Shown here in pieces: positions 41,193 to 50,426 of a stretch of DNA of 64,000 nucleotides; the first letter of the stretch is position 1; the number at the start of each line of letters is the position of its first letter. The DNA is from JBJXGV01 sp046160485. GTDB lineage: Bacteria; Orphanbacterota; Orphanbacteria; JBJXGV01. The stretch lies in assembly GCA_046160485.1 (NCBI GenBank), contig JBJXGV010000036.1, positions 1-64,000 of the forward strand, written 5' to 3'. The translations under genes and the position numbers were made by a program. The notes beneath the pieces were generated by a model that was given only the letters and a program-made list of their open reading frames with translations, had not been told where the DNA came from and did no database searches.

Positions 41193-43520
41193 ATGACCCC
41201 GAGCGCTTTTCCTTTTTCAGGTGGCGGTCTTCGTATCGTCCTGCACGCGAAAGAGGACGCGCGCGCGGCGGCGCAGCGTCCCGCCGGCGACGATCCTTTC
41301 GTGCTGCTCCCGCGCTCCGGGTTTCCGATCCGGCTCTACTCGGCGAGCCTGGTTTTCGGCGACGCGGTGATCGTGCCGTGGTTCGCGTTGGCGCTGGAAC
41401 CCGCCGAGTATTCCTCCGCGCCTGGCGTCGCGATTCCTCCCGGCGCGGTGTTCGCGCATACCGAGAAGATTTGGCGCGAAGCGGCGGCGACGCTCGCAGA
41501 GGATTGGGATCGCGCGCACGACGATGCGCGCAGCGGACCGCTCGATGGCGCGTCGAGCGGCATTGCCTCGATCGAGAGGCGCGCGCTTCCAGCCGGCGGC
41601 GATCCTCGCGACGTCCCGCATTTCGGGCCGGCCGTCTACTGCAAGAAAGTCGGCGTTCTCTTCGAGCCGCTCTGCCCGACGTGCCTCGGCGCGCTCTGCG
41701 TCTGCGACGACGAGAGGATCTTGCGCGCGAGCGGATTGCCGTCGTACGCGACGACGCTCGCGCGTTTTCTTCATTGCGCCGCGTGCGGCGGGGTGGCCGG
41801 CACGCCGCGTGTTTTCTATACCGATTCGCACCGCGAATGGGACAACGTCGCCGACGGTGCGCGCGTGCGACGCCGAAGCGAACTCTATCGCGATCTCGCG
41901 CCGCGAATTTCCAGCGGCGCAAGCGGCGAGGCTTCGGGTACCGCGCATCCGTGTTTCACCTGCGAGCACCGCGCGTTGTGTTATCCCGCCGGACGCGACG
42001 TCACGGAGGCTCTCCCCGCGGAAGCGTTTCTCTTTCCGTTCGCCTATTTCGGTTCGCGCTATCTGCCGCTCGAAATGCTGCCGCTCGGATTCGACGAGAT
42101 CTGCGCGCTCCTCGGCGGCGCGTCCGCGGATTCGTTTCAGCGCGAGCGGCCGGCGCTCGACGCGCAGCCCGCGGCGCATCTTTTCTCGCGGCTCGATCGC
42201 GCGTTCGCCGCTCCGGCTCCGCAGTTCTTCTTCGAAGGCGATCCGACCGGACTTTTCGCGCTTGAGTCCTTTCTGCTGCGAATGGGCGCGTTCGCCGGCC
42301 TCGCGCGCGGCGTGTTGCGGCTGCACGAGAGCGGCCGGCCGCATTTCGCGCTGACGCCGGATCGCGTGCGAGGCTCACACGCGCCGATGACGCCGCTCGT
42401 CCCCGCGCGGTGGGGGCTTTCGCTCCGCGTGGCGGATGTCGTCACGAGCGCCCCGCTCGAGGAGCGCGATGTCGCTCCGCGTGCGAGCGGCGCGACCGAT
42501 CGCGGAGGCGCGCTCTGGTCCCCGCCGCATCCGCTTCCCGAGGCGTTCCTTCCCGAAGCGATGTCGAAGACGGCCGTCGATCAACTCTGGATGCGGCTCG
42601 TGGCGCGCAGTGTGCGCGTCGAAACGCGCCCTGCCGGGGTTTTCGCGCACCTCGAAGCCGAGCTGACATCCGAGAACTACGTGAAGTCGGAGCACGGCCG
42701 AAACGATCGCGTTCGCGTCTTGCTTCAGACGAGCGCGGGCGCGGCCGAGCGCATTCTCTTCACGGGCGCGCGCACGGCGGATCATCCTGGCGGGTTTCTG
42801 TTCGCGGGGATCGCGGGCCCGCTGAGTCCAGACGCCGCGAAGGCCGTCGAGGCCTCGCGCGGCGCGCCGTCGCTCACCGCGGAGGTGACGATTCATCACG
42901 CGTTCCACGCGCCCGCCGACCTGATGAGCCTTGGTCTTCTGCTCCTCCGACTCTTGCTGACCAATGACCGCCAAGAGGGCGCGCGCATTCAACGCGACGC
43001 GATAAGCCGCGTCGTGCGCGCGGTAACGGGAGGCGCGGGGCGGTCTCGAACCCGGCGCGGCGGAGCGCGCGGAAGCGAAACGTCGGTCGTGCTCTCGCTG
43101 TCGGGGCATTTCGCGGGCGAAGGTTTCAGCGCGGAGCCGTCGGCGCTCGTCTACCGCGAGTCGGAACGCTCCGCGCGTCCCGCCGCGATCTCGCGCGGGC
43201 TTTGGGAGGATGCGCTTCGTCTGGCGCTGCGCATGGCGTCGAACGTTCCGGGGTTCAGCATCTGCGCGAGCGTCGACGACTACGACGCCGCGGATCCCGC
43301 CGCGCCGATGCGGCGCTGCCTCGAAGAGATCGATCTGCTCGTCGAGCGCGCGCGCGGCGAACTGATCGGCTCGAGCGGGCGCAACACCGCGGTCATCGAT
43401 GTCTGCGCCGACTTCCTCGCCGATGTGCGCGCGCACGTGCGCGCGGGCGGCGACGACGAGCCATCGGAAGAGAGCGACGTCGAGCGCACGATGATCGGCC
43501 CGCGAAAGGGGAAGCGTTGA
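41193..43520 (+). CDS. T6SS-associated pseudokinase-like protein with zinc-ribbon cysteines
   Basis: A 775-residue protein without a signal peptide. Cysteine clusters occur early ('CPTCLGALCVC' from C161, 'CAACGG', 'CFTCEHRALC'), consistent with zinc ribbons. At about 377-392 'LHESGRPHFALTPDRVRG' reads like a kinase catalytic loop (HRDlkPdNi) in which the Asp is replaced. 'PADLMSLGLLLLRLLLTNDRQ' at about 574 resembles the kinase alpha-F region (DlySLGvlLleLLtG). No P-loop or DFG is evident, so it would be a pseudokinase or a decayed fold; this is pattern recognition, not proof. About 185 residues are inserted between the two matches. It is the first gene of the T6SS structural operon and overlaps the next by four bases (TTGA). 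A role in T6SS phosphorylation signalling is inferred. Confidence 0.5.
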   Translation: MTPSAFPFSGGGLRIVLHAKEDARAAAQRPAGDDPFVLLPRSGFPIRLYSASLVFGDAVIVPWFALALEPAEYSSAPGVAIPPGAVFAHTEKIWREAAATLAEDWDRAHDDARSGPLDGASSGIASIERRALPAGGDPRDVPHFGPAVYCKKVGVLFEPLCPTCLGALCVCDDERILRASGLPSYATTLARFLHCAACGGVAGTPRVFYTDSHREWDNVADGARVRRRSELYRDLAPRISSGASGEASGTAHPCFTCEHRALCYPAGRDVTEALPAEAFLFPFAYFGSRYLPLEMLPLGFDEICALLGGASADSFQRERPALDAQPAAHLFSRLDRAFAAPAPQFFFEGDPTGLFALESFLLRMGAFAGLARGVLRLHESGRPHFALTPDRVRGSHAPMTPLVPARWGLSLRVADVVTSAPLEERDVAPRASGATDRGGALWSPPHPLPEAFLPEAMSKTAVDQLWMRLVARSVRVETRPAGVFAHLEAELTSENYVKSEHGRNDRVRVLLQTSAGAAERILFTGARTADHPGGFLFAGIAGPLSPDAAKAVEASRGAPSLTAEVTIHHAFHAPADLMSLGLLLLRLLLTNDRQEGARIQRDAISRVVRAVTGGAGRSRTRRGGARGSETSVVLSLSGHFAGEGFSAEPSALVYRESERSARPAAISRGLWEDALRLALRMASNVPGFSICASVDDYDAADPAAPMRRCLEEIDLLVERARGELIGSSGRNTAVIDVCADFLADVRAHVRAGGDDEPSEESDVERTMIGPRKGKR

Positions 43521-44440
43521 GCAGCGAAAAGCCGGTCGTGGAATCCGCCGTTCCGGCGGCGGCGGCGAACGATCGCGCCGGCGCCGCCGCGCGCCGCATC
43601 CGTGAACTCCTCCGCTCTTCCGTATTCCCGACCGACGGACATCGCAAGGCGGCGATTCGCCGTGTCGTGCACGAGGGGGCGGCTGGACTCACGGAGCCCG
43701 AGGCCGCTCTGTTTCTCGATGCGATTCGCGAGCGATTCCCCGATCGCGCGTGGAGTTCCGTTGCGTCGGCGCGCGATCTCGGCGCGCGCGTGTCGTCGGC
43801 GGAAGCGGATGTCGAGCGCCTGACGGCGGAACGCGATGCGCTCCGCGCTCGACTCGACGCGATCGAAGCGCGGCTTCGTCCGCTCGTCGCCGAGGCCGCG
43901 CTTGCTGAGGGTTCGCGCACCGCAAACGCCGCGGCGCGTCCGGCCGCAAGCGTCAATCCAGAGTCGCTCGGACCGCTCATCGACGCGCTCTCGCGGCTCC
44001 TCTCCGTCGCCGCCGACCTCGACGCGAGCCTGACCTCGGTCGAAGACGCGTTCGGCCGCGGCCGCCGCACGACGCCCGCGTTCTCGCGGCCGGTTCGTGA
44101 CTCGATCGCGCGCCTGATGGCCCCGGGCGCGAAGTCGGGAGACGAGCTTGCAGATCTCGATCGGCGCCTCGCGCGCATCCGTCTTTTGCCGATCGCGCTC
44201 CTCGCGGGAATTCAGCAGTCGTGGAAGGGAGGCACGGTCCAGCTCCTCGAACATCTCGATCCCAAGTCGTGCGAGGAAGCCGTATCGTCGAGACTTCCCG
44301 TGCTGCGCGATCAAGCGGTGCTCGCGGAGTGCCGTTCCCGTTTCGCCGAGTTCTGGAATCAGCTCGACCAAAACATCGACCACTTCTATCGTGCCGTCTT
44401 GGAAAAGGTGTACTCTGAAAAAATGGAGGATCCAAAGTGA
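43517..44440 (+). CDS. T6SS-associated protein resembling the TagH C-terminal domain
   Basis: A 307-residue protein from a TTG start (43517) overlapping the previous stop, with a GGGGAAG upstream. Residues 80-130 form a coiled coil ('VSSAEADVERLTAERDALRARLD'). The C-terminal 100 residues ('LARIRLLPIALLAGIQQSW', 'LLEHLDPKSCEEAV', 'FAEFWNQLDQNIDHFYRAV') recall the C-terminal domain of TagH/Fha1 T6SS proteins, which in those proteins follows an FHA domain. Here FHA is in a separate gene, so TagH may be split. This is a similarity of pattern only. The gene overlaps the TssJ-like gene by four bases. Confidence 0.55.
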   Translation: MSSEKPVVESAVPAAAANDRAGAAARRIRELLRSSVFPTDGHRKAAIRRVVHEGAAGLTEPEAALFLDAIRERFPDRAWSSVASARDLGARVSSAEADVERLTAERDALRARLDAIEARLRPLVAEAALAEGSRTANAAARPAASVNPESLGPLIDALSRLLSVAADLDASLTSVEDAFGRGRRTTPAFSRPVRDSIARLMAPGAKSGDELADLDRRLARIRLLPIALLAGIQQSWKGGTVQLLEHLDPKSCEEAVSSRLPVLRDQAVLAECRSRFAEFWNQLDQNIDHFYRAVLEKVYSEKMEDPK

Positions 44441-44928
44441 TCGCGCCTCGCGAAGGAAGTTTCGCCCGTCACTGCGCGCGTTCCGGAATGCACGCGGTGC
44501 GGCGCTCGCTCGTGTCGTGTTTCGCTCTCGGGGCGCTTGCGCTCTTCGCGTCGTGCGGAGGGCGCGAGGTCTGCGTGCGGCTCGATCGCGCAGCGAGCTT
44601 CGAGTATCCCGTCTACGTCGCGACCTACTACCTCACCGATCCCGCGCTTCTTGATGACGACGACAACAAGGCGTTGATCGACAAGTTCGAAGAGGTGAAG
44701 AAGCGCGCCGGTGTCGCGCACTCCGATCTGCGGCCGACGTATCCCGGCGGAACGGAGTCCACGTGCCAGAAGGACTACGACGAGGGCGTGACGTGCGTCG
44801 TGCTCGTCGCGAACTTCAAGAAATCGGGAGCGTGCGCGCGCTACAAGACTCCGATCAAGCCGGGCCAGACCCTTCACATCCGCGCCTCGATCACGGAGGA
44901 GTGCCTCGACGTGAAGGTCGAAGACTAA
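44437..44928 (+). CDS. tssJ: TssJ-like T6SS outer-membrane lipoprotein
   Basis: A 163-residue predicted lipoprotein. GTG 44437 has GGAGGA six bases upstream and overlaps the previous stop as GTGA; an internal ATG at 44488 would give a shorter signal. The signal segment ends 'LALFASC', followed by a beta-rich domain with 'YPVYVATYYLTDPALLDDDD' that matches the TssJ opening strand and variable loop, and 'LHIRASITEE' near the end. TssJ anchors the TssLM membrane complex to the outer membrane. The position immediately before tssK-tssL-tssM supports the call; the sequence match is weak, and four cysteines after the lipobox are unusual. Confidence 0.68.
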   Translation: MIAPREGSFARHCARSGMHAVRRSLVSCFALGALALFASCGGREVCVRLDRAASFEYPVYVATYYLTDPALLDDDDNKALIDKFEEVKKRAGVAHSDLRPTYPGGTESTCQKDYDEGVTCVVLVANFKKSGACARYKTPIKPGQTLHIRASITEECLDVKVED

Positions 44929-44941
44929 CGAGAGGAGCCTC

Positions 44942-46309
44942 ATGCAGCGTTACCACCGCATTGTCTGGAACGAGGGGCTTTTCCTGAGTCCGCAGCACTT
45001 CCAACAATGGGATTTGTTTCACGAGGCGGAGCTCGTCGAGCGAACGCGCCTCACGACTCCGTACGCGTGGGGGATCCACGCGCTCGATCTGGACCGCGAG
45101 GAGCTGTCGCGCGGCGTCGTGAAGATCCTCAGTGCGCGCGGTTTGTTTCCGAACGGCGGATCGTTTCGCGTACCCGACATCGATCCCGCGCCGCCGAGCC
45201 TGCCGATTAAGGATCGCTTCGATTTGCGCACCGAATCGCTCGACGTGTTTCTCGCGATTCCTATGCGCCGCAGCGGCTGGCCGAATTGCCTCGTCCCCGG
45301 CGGCGAGGCGGAAGAGGGAGAAACGCGCTACGTGGCGCGGCCGGTTCTCGTCGCCGACGAAAACACCGGGCGCAACGAGCGTTCGCTGCAGCGCGCCGAG
45401 CAGTCGCTGCGCCTGCTCCTCTCGACCGACAACCGCGACAATTACGATTGCGTCCCGCTCGCGCGCGTCGCACGGAGTTCGTCGGGCGGCTACACGCTTC
45501 AGGACGATTTCGTGCCGCCGCTTCTGTCGGCGCAGGCGTCGCCGTTCTTGGCGGCGATGATGCGTTCGCTTCTCGAACGTCTCGTCGCGCGGTCGTCCGA
45601 GTTGGGCGCGCGCTTCAGCGAAGGCGGCGCCGACGCCCGCGACATCACGCCGGCGAACTTGCGCGCGTTTCTCCAGCTGTCCGTCATCAACGGCGCGATC
45701 CCGGTCTTCGCGCATCTGAAGCCGCTCGAGACGATTCATCCTGAGCGTGTCTATACGGTGCTCGCGGAACTCGCGGGCCGTCTCTCGACGTTCAATCCGG
45801 CGAAGGTGAAGCCGCGCGATCTGCCGCCCTACGATCATATGAACTTGGGCCCGGCGTTCGTTGCGCTCGAGCGCATCATCGTCGACCTTCTCGACCTTCA
45901 ACACGCCGACGCGTACGTCGTGATTCCGCTCGCGCCGGCGGGCGAGGGCCGGTTCCACGCCGCGTTCGCGAAGGAGTCGCTCCTCGAGCCGAACTCGACG
46001 CTGATTCTCACCGCGTCGAGCGAGCAGATGAGCGAGCGCGAGATTCTCGCGGTCGCGCCGCGCGTTCTGATTTCGTCGATCGATCGCATTCAGCAGAAGG
46101 TGAACAACCGTCTCCCGGGATTGGCGCTGCATCCGCTCGCGGTGCCGCCGCCGGCCGTTCCGCGGCGGCGCGGTACGACCTATTTTCAGCTCGACGCGCG
46201 CGGTCCCGAGTGGGAAGCGATTCGCGCCGCGAAGAACCTCGCGATCGATGCGCCGCCCGAGTGGCGCGCGCTCGCGCTCGAGCTTCTCGGCGTCGAAGGG
46301 TCGCGGTGA
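44942..46309 (+). CDS. tssK: T6SS baseplate protein TssK
   Basis: A 455-residue TssK of typical length. It starts with the family hallmark 'VWNEGLFLSPQHFQQWDLFHE' and retains 'RTRLTTPYAWGI' and the C-terminal 'YFQLDARGPEWEAIRAAKNLAI' segment. TssK trimers link the baseplate to the membrane complex and to TssF/TssG. GAGGAG precedes the ATG. The stop and the ATG of tssL share a base, so translation is coupled. It is cytoplasmic and should assemble with the TssE, TssF and TssG encoded 15 kb downstream. Confidence 0.94.
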   Translation: MQRYHRIVWNEGLFLSPQHFQQWDLFHEAELVERTRLTTPYAWGIHALDLDREELSRGVVKILSARGLFPNGGSFRVPDIDPAPPSLPIKDRFDLRTESLDVFLAIPMRRSGWPNCLVPGGEAEEGETRYVARPVLVADENTGRNERSLQRAEQSLRLLLSTDNRDNYDCVPLARVARSSSGGYTLQDDFVPPLLSAQASPFLAAMMRSLLERLVARSSELGARFSEGGADARDITPANLRAFLQLSVINGAIPVFAHLKPLETIHPERVYTVLAELAGRLSTFNPAKVKPRDLPPYDHMNLGPAFVALERIIVDLLDLQHADAYVVIPLAPAGEGRFHAAFAKESLLEPNSTLILTASSEQMSEREILAVAPRVLISSIDRIQQKVNNRLPGLALHPLAVPPPAVPRRRGTTYFQLDARGPEWEAIRAAKNLAIDAPPEWRALALELLGVEGSR

Positions 46310-47052
46310 TGGCGTTCGGACGCCGCGCCGCGAAGCCTGGCGCCCGCTCCGGGGCGGCGCACTCCGCGGGGGAGCGCGCCGATCGCGCGGCGCGCGCGGC
46401 CAACACGCCATCGCTCGCTGACGCCGCGGGTTCGCTCTTATCGCTCATCTTCGTTTTGCGCGGAACGACCGATCTCGACGCGCTACCCGACCTGCGCGGC
46501 AAGGTCGAGCGCGTCTTCGCGGAGTTCCGCAGCCGCGCGCGCGATCTCGGCGCGCCCGCTCCCGACATCGAGGACGGATCGTATGCCTTAGCGGCGCTCG
46601 TCGACGAGACGCTCCTCAACGCCAATTGGGCGGGGCGCTCCGCGTGGCAGATGAACTCGTTCGCGAAGCAGTACTGCAACGACGAATTCGTCGGGCTCGG
46701 CTTCTTCGACAAACTCGCGCAGGTACGCCGCACGCCGGGGCGCGAGCACGTCGTCGAAGTTTTCTACTACTGCCTCGCGTCGGGCTTCCAAGGAAAACTC
46801 GTCGAGGAGCCGGCGCGTATTACCGACCTGCTCGACGAGTTGTCGAAGGAGGTCTCGAGTTCGGAGAAGGCGCTCGCCCCGCACGGCGCACCGGCGGCGG
46901 AGCATGGCGCGCTCGAACCGATTCGCCAGTTTCCGTGGCCGGTCGTCGTCGTGACGTTCGTCTTCCTGCCGCTCCTGGTGTGGCTCATCTCGTGGCACGC
47001 GCTCAACGGGCAGGCCGGGCGAATCGTGCGCGCTTTGTCGGGAGGCGGATAA
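46309..47052 (+). CDS. tssL: T6SS inner-membrane protein TssL (DotU/IcmH)
   Basis: A 247-residue DotU-type protein with a cytoplasmic helical domain and a single C-terminal membrane segment ('WPVVVVTFVFLPLLVWLISW'), the usual tail-anchored arrangement. The DotU core is recognisable: 'AALVDETLLNANWAGRSAW' and 'GLGFFDKLAQVRRTPGREHVVEVFYYCLASGFQGK'. It pairs with TssM in the inner membrane. The first 40 residues are Ala/Gly/Arg-rich and probably disordered. Start is ATG 46309, or GTG 46306. No peptidoglycan-binding OmpA domain follows, unlike many TssL proteins. Confidence 0.93.
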   Translation: MAFGRRAAKPGARSGAAHSAGERADRAARAANTPSLADAAGSLLSLIFVLRGTTDLDALPDLRGKVERVFAEFRSRARDLGAPAPDIEDGSYALAALVDETLLNANWAGRSAWQMNSFAKQYCNDEFVGLGFFDKLAQVRRTPGREHVVEVFYYCLASGFQGKLVEEPARITDLLDELSKEVSSSEKALAPHGAPAAEHGALEPIRQFPWPVVVVTFVFLPLLVWLISWHALNGQAGRIVRALSGGG

Positions 47053-47055
47053 CCG

Positions 47056-50000
47056 ATGATGGCCGGACTCATCAAAACCGCGCTCGTTCTCGCCGCGCCC
47101 GTTGCGATTCTCATTCTGGTGATCATCTATGGCGGCGCGTATCTGAAGCTCGCGACCGGAATCAAGGTCGCGCTGATCGCGTTCGTCGTGCTCGTGTGGG
47201 TGCTCATCATTCTCTGGAAGTGGCTCAGCGCTCGCCGCCGCGCGAAGGCGATCGAAAAGGGAATTCTTCTCTCGGCGCAGGCGAGCAGCGATCGGATGTC
47301 GCCGTCACGCCGCTCCGAGATCGCCGAGGTTCAGAAGAATCTGCAAGAGGCGGTCGCGACGCTTAAGCGCGGACCGCAAGGCAAACGCGCGCTCTACGCG
47401 ATCCCGTGGTACATGATCATCGGGCCGCCCGCCACCGGAAAGACGACGGCGATCACGAACTCGGGGCTCAATTTCCCGAGCATGACGACGGCGAAGCGGA
47501 TGCGCGGCGCGGGCGGAACGCGCAACTGCGACTGGTGGCTCTCGACCGACGCGATCCTTCTCGACACCGCCGGCCGCTACGCGCAGAGCGAAGACCGCTC
47601 CGAAACCGAGGAGGAGTGGTTCGGCTTCCTCGACCTATTGCGGAAATCGCGCGGTAGCGGGCCGATCAACGGACTCATTCTCGCGTATAGCATCGAGACA
47701 CTCATTCAGAAGGACGATGTCGCCATCGTCGACGACGCGCGCGAACTGCGCCAGCGCATGGATGAAATGCTCGAGCATCTCCGCTGGAGTTTCCCCGTCT
47801 ACCTCCTCTTCACGAAGTGCGATCTCGTCTCTGGATTCGTCGAGTTCTTCGGCAACCTCTCGCCGGTCGAGCGCCAGCAGCTTTGGGGCGCGACTCTGCC
47901 GCCGACCGACTCGGCGGATCAGAACGCGGCGGGGCGATTCGGCGCGGAGTTCGACACGCTCTTGCGGCGGTTGCGCGACGTGCGCACGCGCCGCATGGTG
48001 GGCGGCGGGCGCGGCGAGGCGTGGGGTAAGGTGTTCCTCTTCCCCGAAGAACTCGCGGCGATTCGCGGCAAGCTTCATCTCTTCGTCGAGACACTCTTCG
48101 AGCCGAATCCGTTCCGCAAAGACGCGCCGCTCTTCCGCGGTTTCTACCTCTCGAGCGGAAAACAGGTCGGGCAGCCGTTCGAAGTGGCGGTGCAGAAGAT
48201 TCAGGCGCTCCTCGGAATCGGCGGCGGCGCGAGCGCGCCGGGCGCCGGCGCGGGCGCGTACGTCGAGCGCGAAGACGCGTACTTCGTTCGCGATATCTTC
48301 GGAAAGGTCTTCAAGGCCGATCGCGATCTGGCGCGGCGGTCGCGCACCTCGTCGTACCAGATGGCGCGCTGGCAACTGATCGGCTCCGCGGCGTTGATCA
48401 CGCTCTCGCTCGCCGCGAGTATCGCCATCGGCGGTTTCTCCTATGGAAGCCTCGCCTCGAAAATGCGGCGCACGGAAAAGAGCGCGACGGAGGCGCAGAC
48501 GCTCGCCGGCTCGGGGCCGACGCTGCCGACGCTCGCCGCGCTCGACGCGCTGCGCAAAGAAGTGAAGTCGGGATGGCGGGCGGGGCTCTTGGCCGCGCCG
48601 GGTGCCGCGCGCGAGAAAGCCGACGAGATCTATCGGGTGCTCTCGCGCTCCGAGGTCTTCGGGCCGTGCGAGGAGCGCCTCGCGTCGCGGCTCGCGAGCG
48701 CCGGCACGCTCGACGGCGACGAAGCGCGGCAGTTTCTGCGCGCCGAGTTCCATCTCGTGCGGACCGGCGCGGAGGGAATCGGTCGCGAGAAGGAACTCGC
48801 GGGCACGCTCGCGCGACTCGTCAGCGACAACGCGGACGACGCCGCGAAGAGCGAAGAGTTGATGCGCGGGCTCGTCGAGGCGTTTCTGAAGGAGCGAGAG
48901 CCGGTGACGGCGCGCGACCGCGATTACGAGCTGCGCGCCGGCGCCGAGCGGCTCCGCGACGCGCACGCCCCCGAGCCGTTCTTCGAGGGAATCGTCGGCG
49001 CCGCAAGCCGCGAAGCGCAAGATCTCGATCTCGCTGCGCTCGTTCCGGGTCAGAAGATTCTCCAGTCCGATGCAAAGGTGCGCGCCGCGTTCACGAAGAC
49101 CGGATGGGAGAAGTCCGTGTCGCGCGACATCGGCGACGTCGTGAAGCTCATCGACGAAGACAAGCGCCTGCTGTCGCTCGCGTCGGTGTCGCCGTCGGAC
49201 CGCGCTCCGACGAAGGAGCAGCTCATCGCGCTCTACGAGACCGCGTTCGCGCGCGAGTGGGGCCTCTTCCTCGAGTCGGTCGAGTTGTCGAACTACGACG
49301 ATTGCGAAGACGCCGAGGATGATTTCAAGGAGCTGCAGAGCCCGGCCGGTTCGCCGCTCGTGAAGCTCATGGCCGAGTCCGCGAAGCAGACCGAACTTGG
49401 CACGCTGCTCGGGATCGGCGGGCAGGAGCAGGTCGCGACCGCGTTCGAGCCGCTGCGAACGCTGACGAAGGGATCCGACAAATCGCCCGCGCCGATCGAA
49501 GAGTTCCTCGGCAAGTTCGAGGAGGTCTCCGATCAAATCGCCGACTGCGCGAAGGAGAAGGATTTCGAGCCGGAGGCGAAGGTGTTCCGCAAGGCGAAGG
49601 AGTGGGCCGCGGAATTCTCGGACGAGTTTCCGAAGGCGCGCGTGCTCGGCGAAGCGATCGAGACGGTGCTCACGATGCCGGTCGAGGCGGGTGAGCGGCT
49701 TGTCGGCGGCGCGTCCGCGGGGCGTGCGGGAAAGGCGCTCGCGGAGCGCGGCGGCCCAAGCGGCGAGCTCGCGACGCTCGCGGCGTTCTATCCGTTCGGC
49801 GGCGGGAGCGAACCCGCGACGCTCGACGACGTGCGCGCGTTTTTCGGCGCCGACGGGGCTATGGCGAAATTCAAGGAGGAATGGGTCGAGAGCGGACGCA
49901 TCGAGCCATCGCCGGAACTCGACGCCTGCCTCGAGGCGGTCGAGAGCATCCGGCGCAACATGGCGATCGACGAAGACGAATTCCGCGCGCCGTTTTCGTT

Positions 50001-50421
50001 CACGGTGAGCGAGCCGCGCTCCGACGGAACGCCCGTCGGTAACGCGAATCTCAAGCTCATCGATCGGATCACGCTCATCGTCGGCGGTCAAAAATTCTAC
50101 GCCCGCGCGCCGTTCGGCAATTCGCAGGATGCCGAGTGGTCGACCGCGAGCGGTGAGGAACCCTCGGCGATCGTGCTCGAGTACACGCGCGAGAACAAGA
50201 AGATCGCCGGCGAAACGACGCCGCCGGGTCTGTGGAGCTGGTTCCAGCTTCTCGACGGCGCGCGTTCGGCGCGGCGCGGCGGCGGCACGACGTTCACGTT
50301 CAAGTTCGACGAGGCCGGCGTCGAGGTCGACTGTCTCATCAAGATGCGCGGCGACGATTGCCCGTTCGCGAAGGGATCGTCGTTCCGCCGCTTCCAACTT
50401 CCGCGAAACATCGTCGAGTAG
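47056..50421 (+). CDS. tssM: T6SS inner-membrane ATPase-like protein TssM (IcmF)
   Basis: A 1121-residue IcmF-family protein of typical length. Two N-terminal membrane segments (residues about 5-55) precede a cytoplasmic nucleotide-binding domain with an intact P-loop 'GPPATGKTTA' near residue 123 and 'LLDTAGRYA' as Walker B. 'PVYLLFTKCDLVSGFVEFF' is also diagnostic. A third membrane segment ('QLIGSAALITLSLAASIAIGGF', about 435) is followed by the long periplasmic domain. Walker A is retained here, whereas many TssM proteins have lost it, so ATP-driven remodelling is possible. ATG 47056 has GGAGG at 10 bases. Confidence 0.94.
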   Translation: MMAGLIKTALVLAAPVAILILVIIYGGAYLKLATGIKVALIAFVVLVWVLIILWKWLSARRRAKAIEKGILLSAQASSDRMSPSRRSEIAEVQKNLQEAVATLKRGPQGKRALYAIPWYMIIGPPATGKTTAITNSGLNFPSMTTAKRMRGAGGTRNCDWWLSTDAILLDTAGRYAQSEDRSETEEEWFGFLDLLRKSRGSGPINGLILAYSIETLIQKDDVAIVDDARELRQRMDEMLEHLRWSFPVYLLFTKCDLVSGFVEFFGNLSPVERQQLWGATLPPTDSADQNAAGRFGAEFDTLLRRLRDVRTRRMVGGGRGEAWGKVFLFPEELAAIRGKLHLFVETLFEPNPFRKDAPLFRGFYLSSGKQVGQPFEVAVQKIQALLGIGGGASAPGAGAGAYVEREDAYFVRDIFGKVFKADRDLARRSRTSSYQMARWQLIGSAALITLSLAASIAIGGFSYGSLASKMRRTEKSATEAQTLAGSGPTLPTLAALDALRKEVKSGWRAGLLAAPGAAREKADEIYRVLSRSEVFGPCEERLASRLASAGTLDGDEARQFLRAEFHLVRTGAEGIGREKELAGTLARLVSDNADDAAKSEELMRGLVEAFLKEREPVTARDRDYELRAGAERLRDAHAPEPFFEGIVGAASREAQDLDLAALVPGQKILQSDAKVRAAFTKTGWEKSVSRDIGDVVKLIDEDKRLLSLASVSPSDRAPTKEQLIALYETAFAREWGLFLESVELSNYDDCEDAEDDFKELQSPAGSPLVKLMAESAKQTELGTLLGIGGQEQVATAFEPLRTLTKGSDKSPAPIEEFLGKFEEVSDQIADCAKEKDFEPEAKVFRKAKEWAAEFSDEFPKARVLGEAIETVLTMPVEAGERLVGGASAGRAGKALAERGGPSGELATLAAFYPFGGGSEPATLDDVRAFFGADGAMAKFKEEWVESGRIEPSPELDACLEAVESIRRNMAIDEDEFRAPFSFTVSEPRSDGTPVGNANLKLIDRITLIVGGQKFYARAPFGNSQDAEWSTASGEEPSAIVLEYTRENKKIAGETTPPGLWSWFQLLDGARSARRGGGTTFTFKFDEAGVEVDCLIKMRGDDCPFAKGSSFRRFQLPRNIVE

Positions 50422-50426
50422 CGGCG

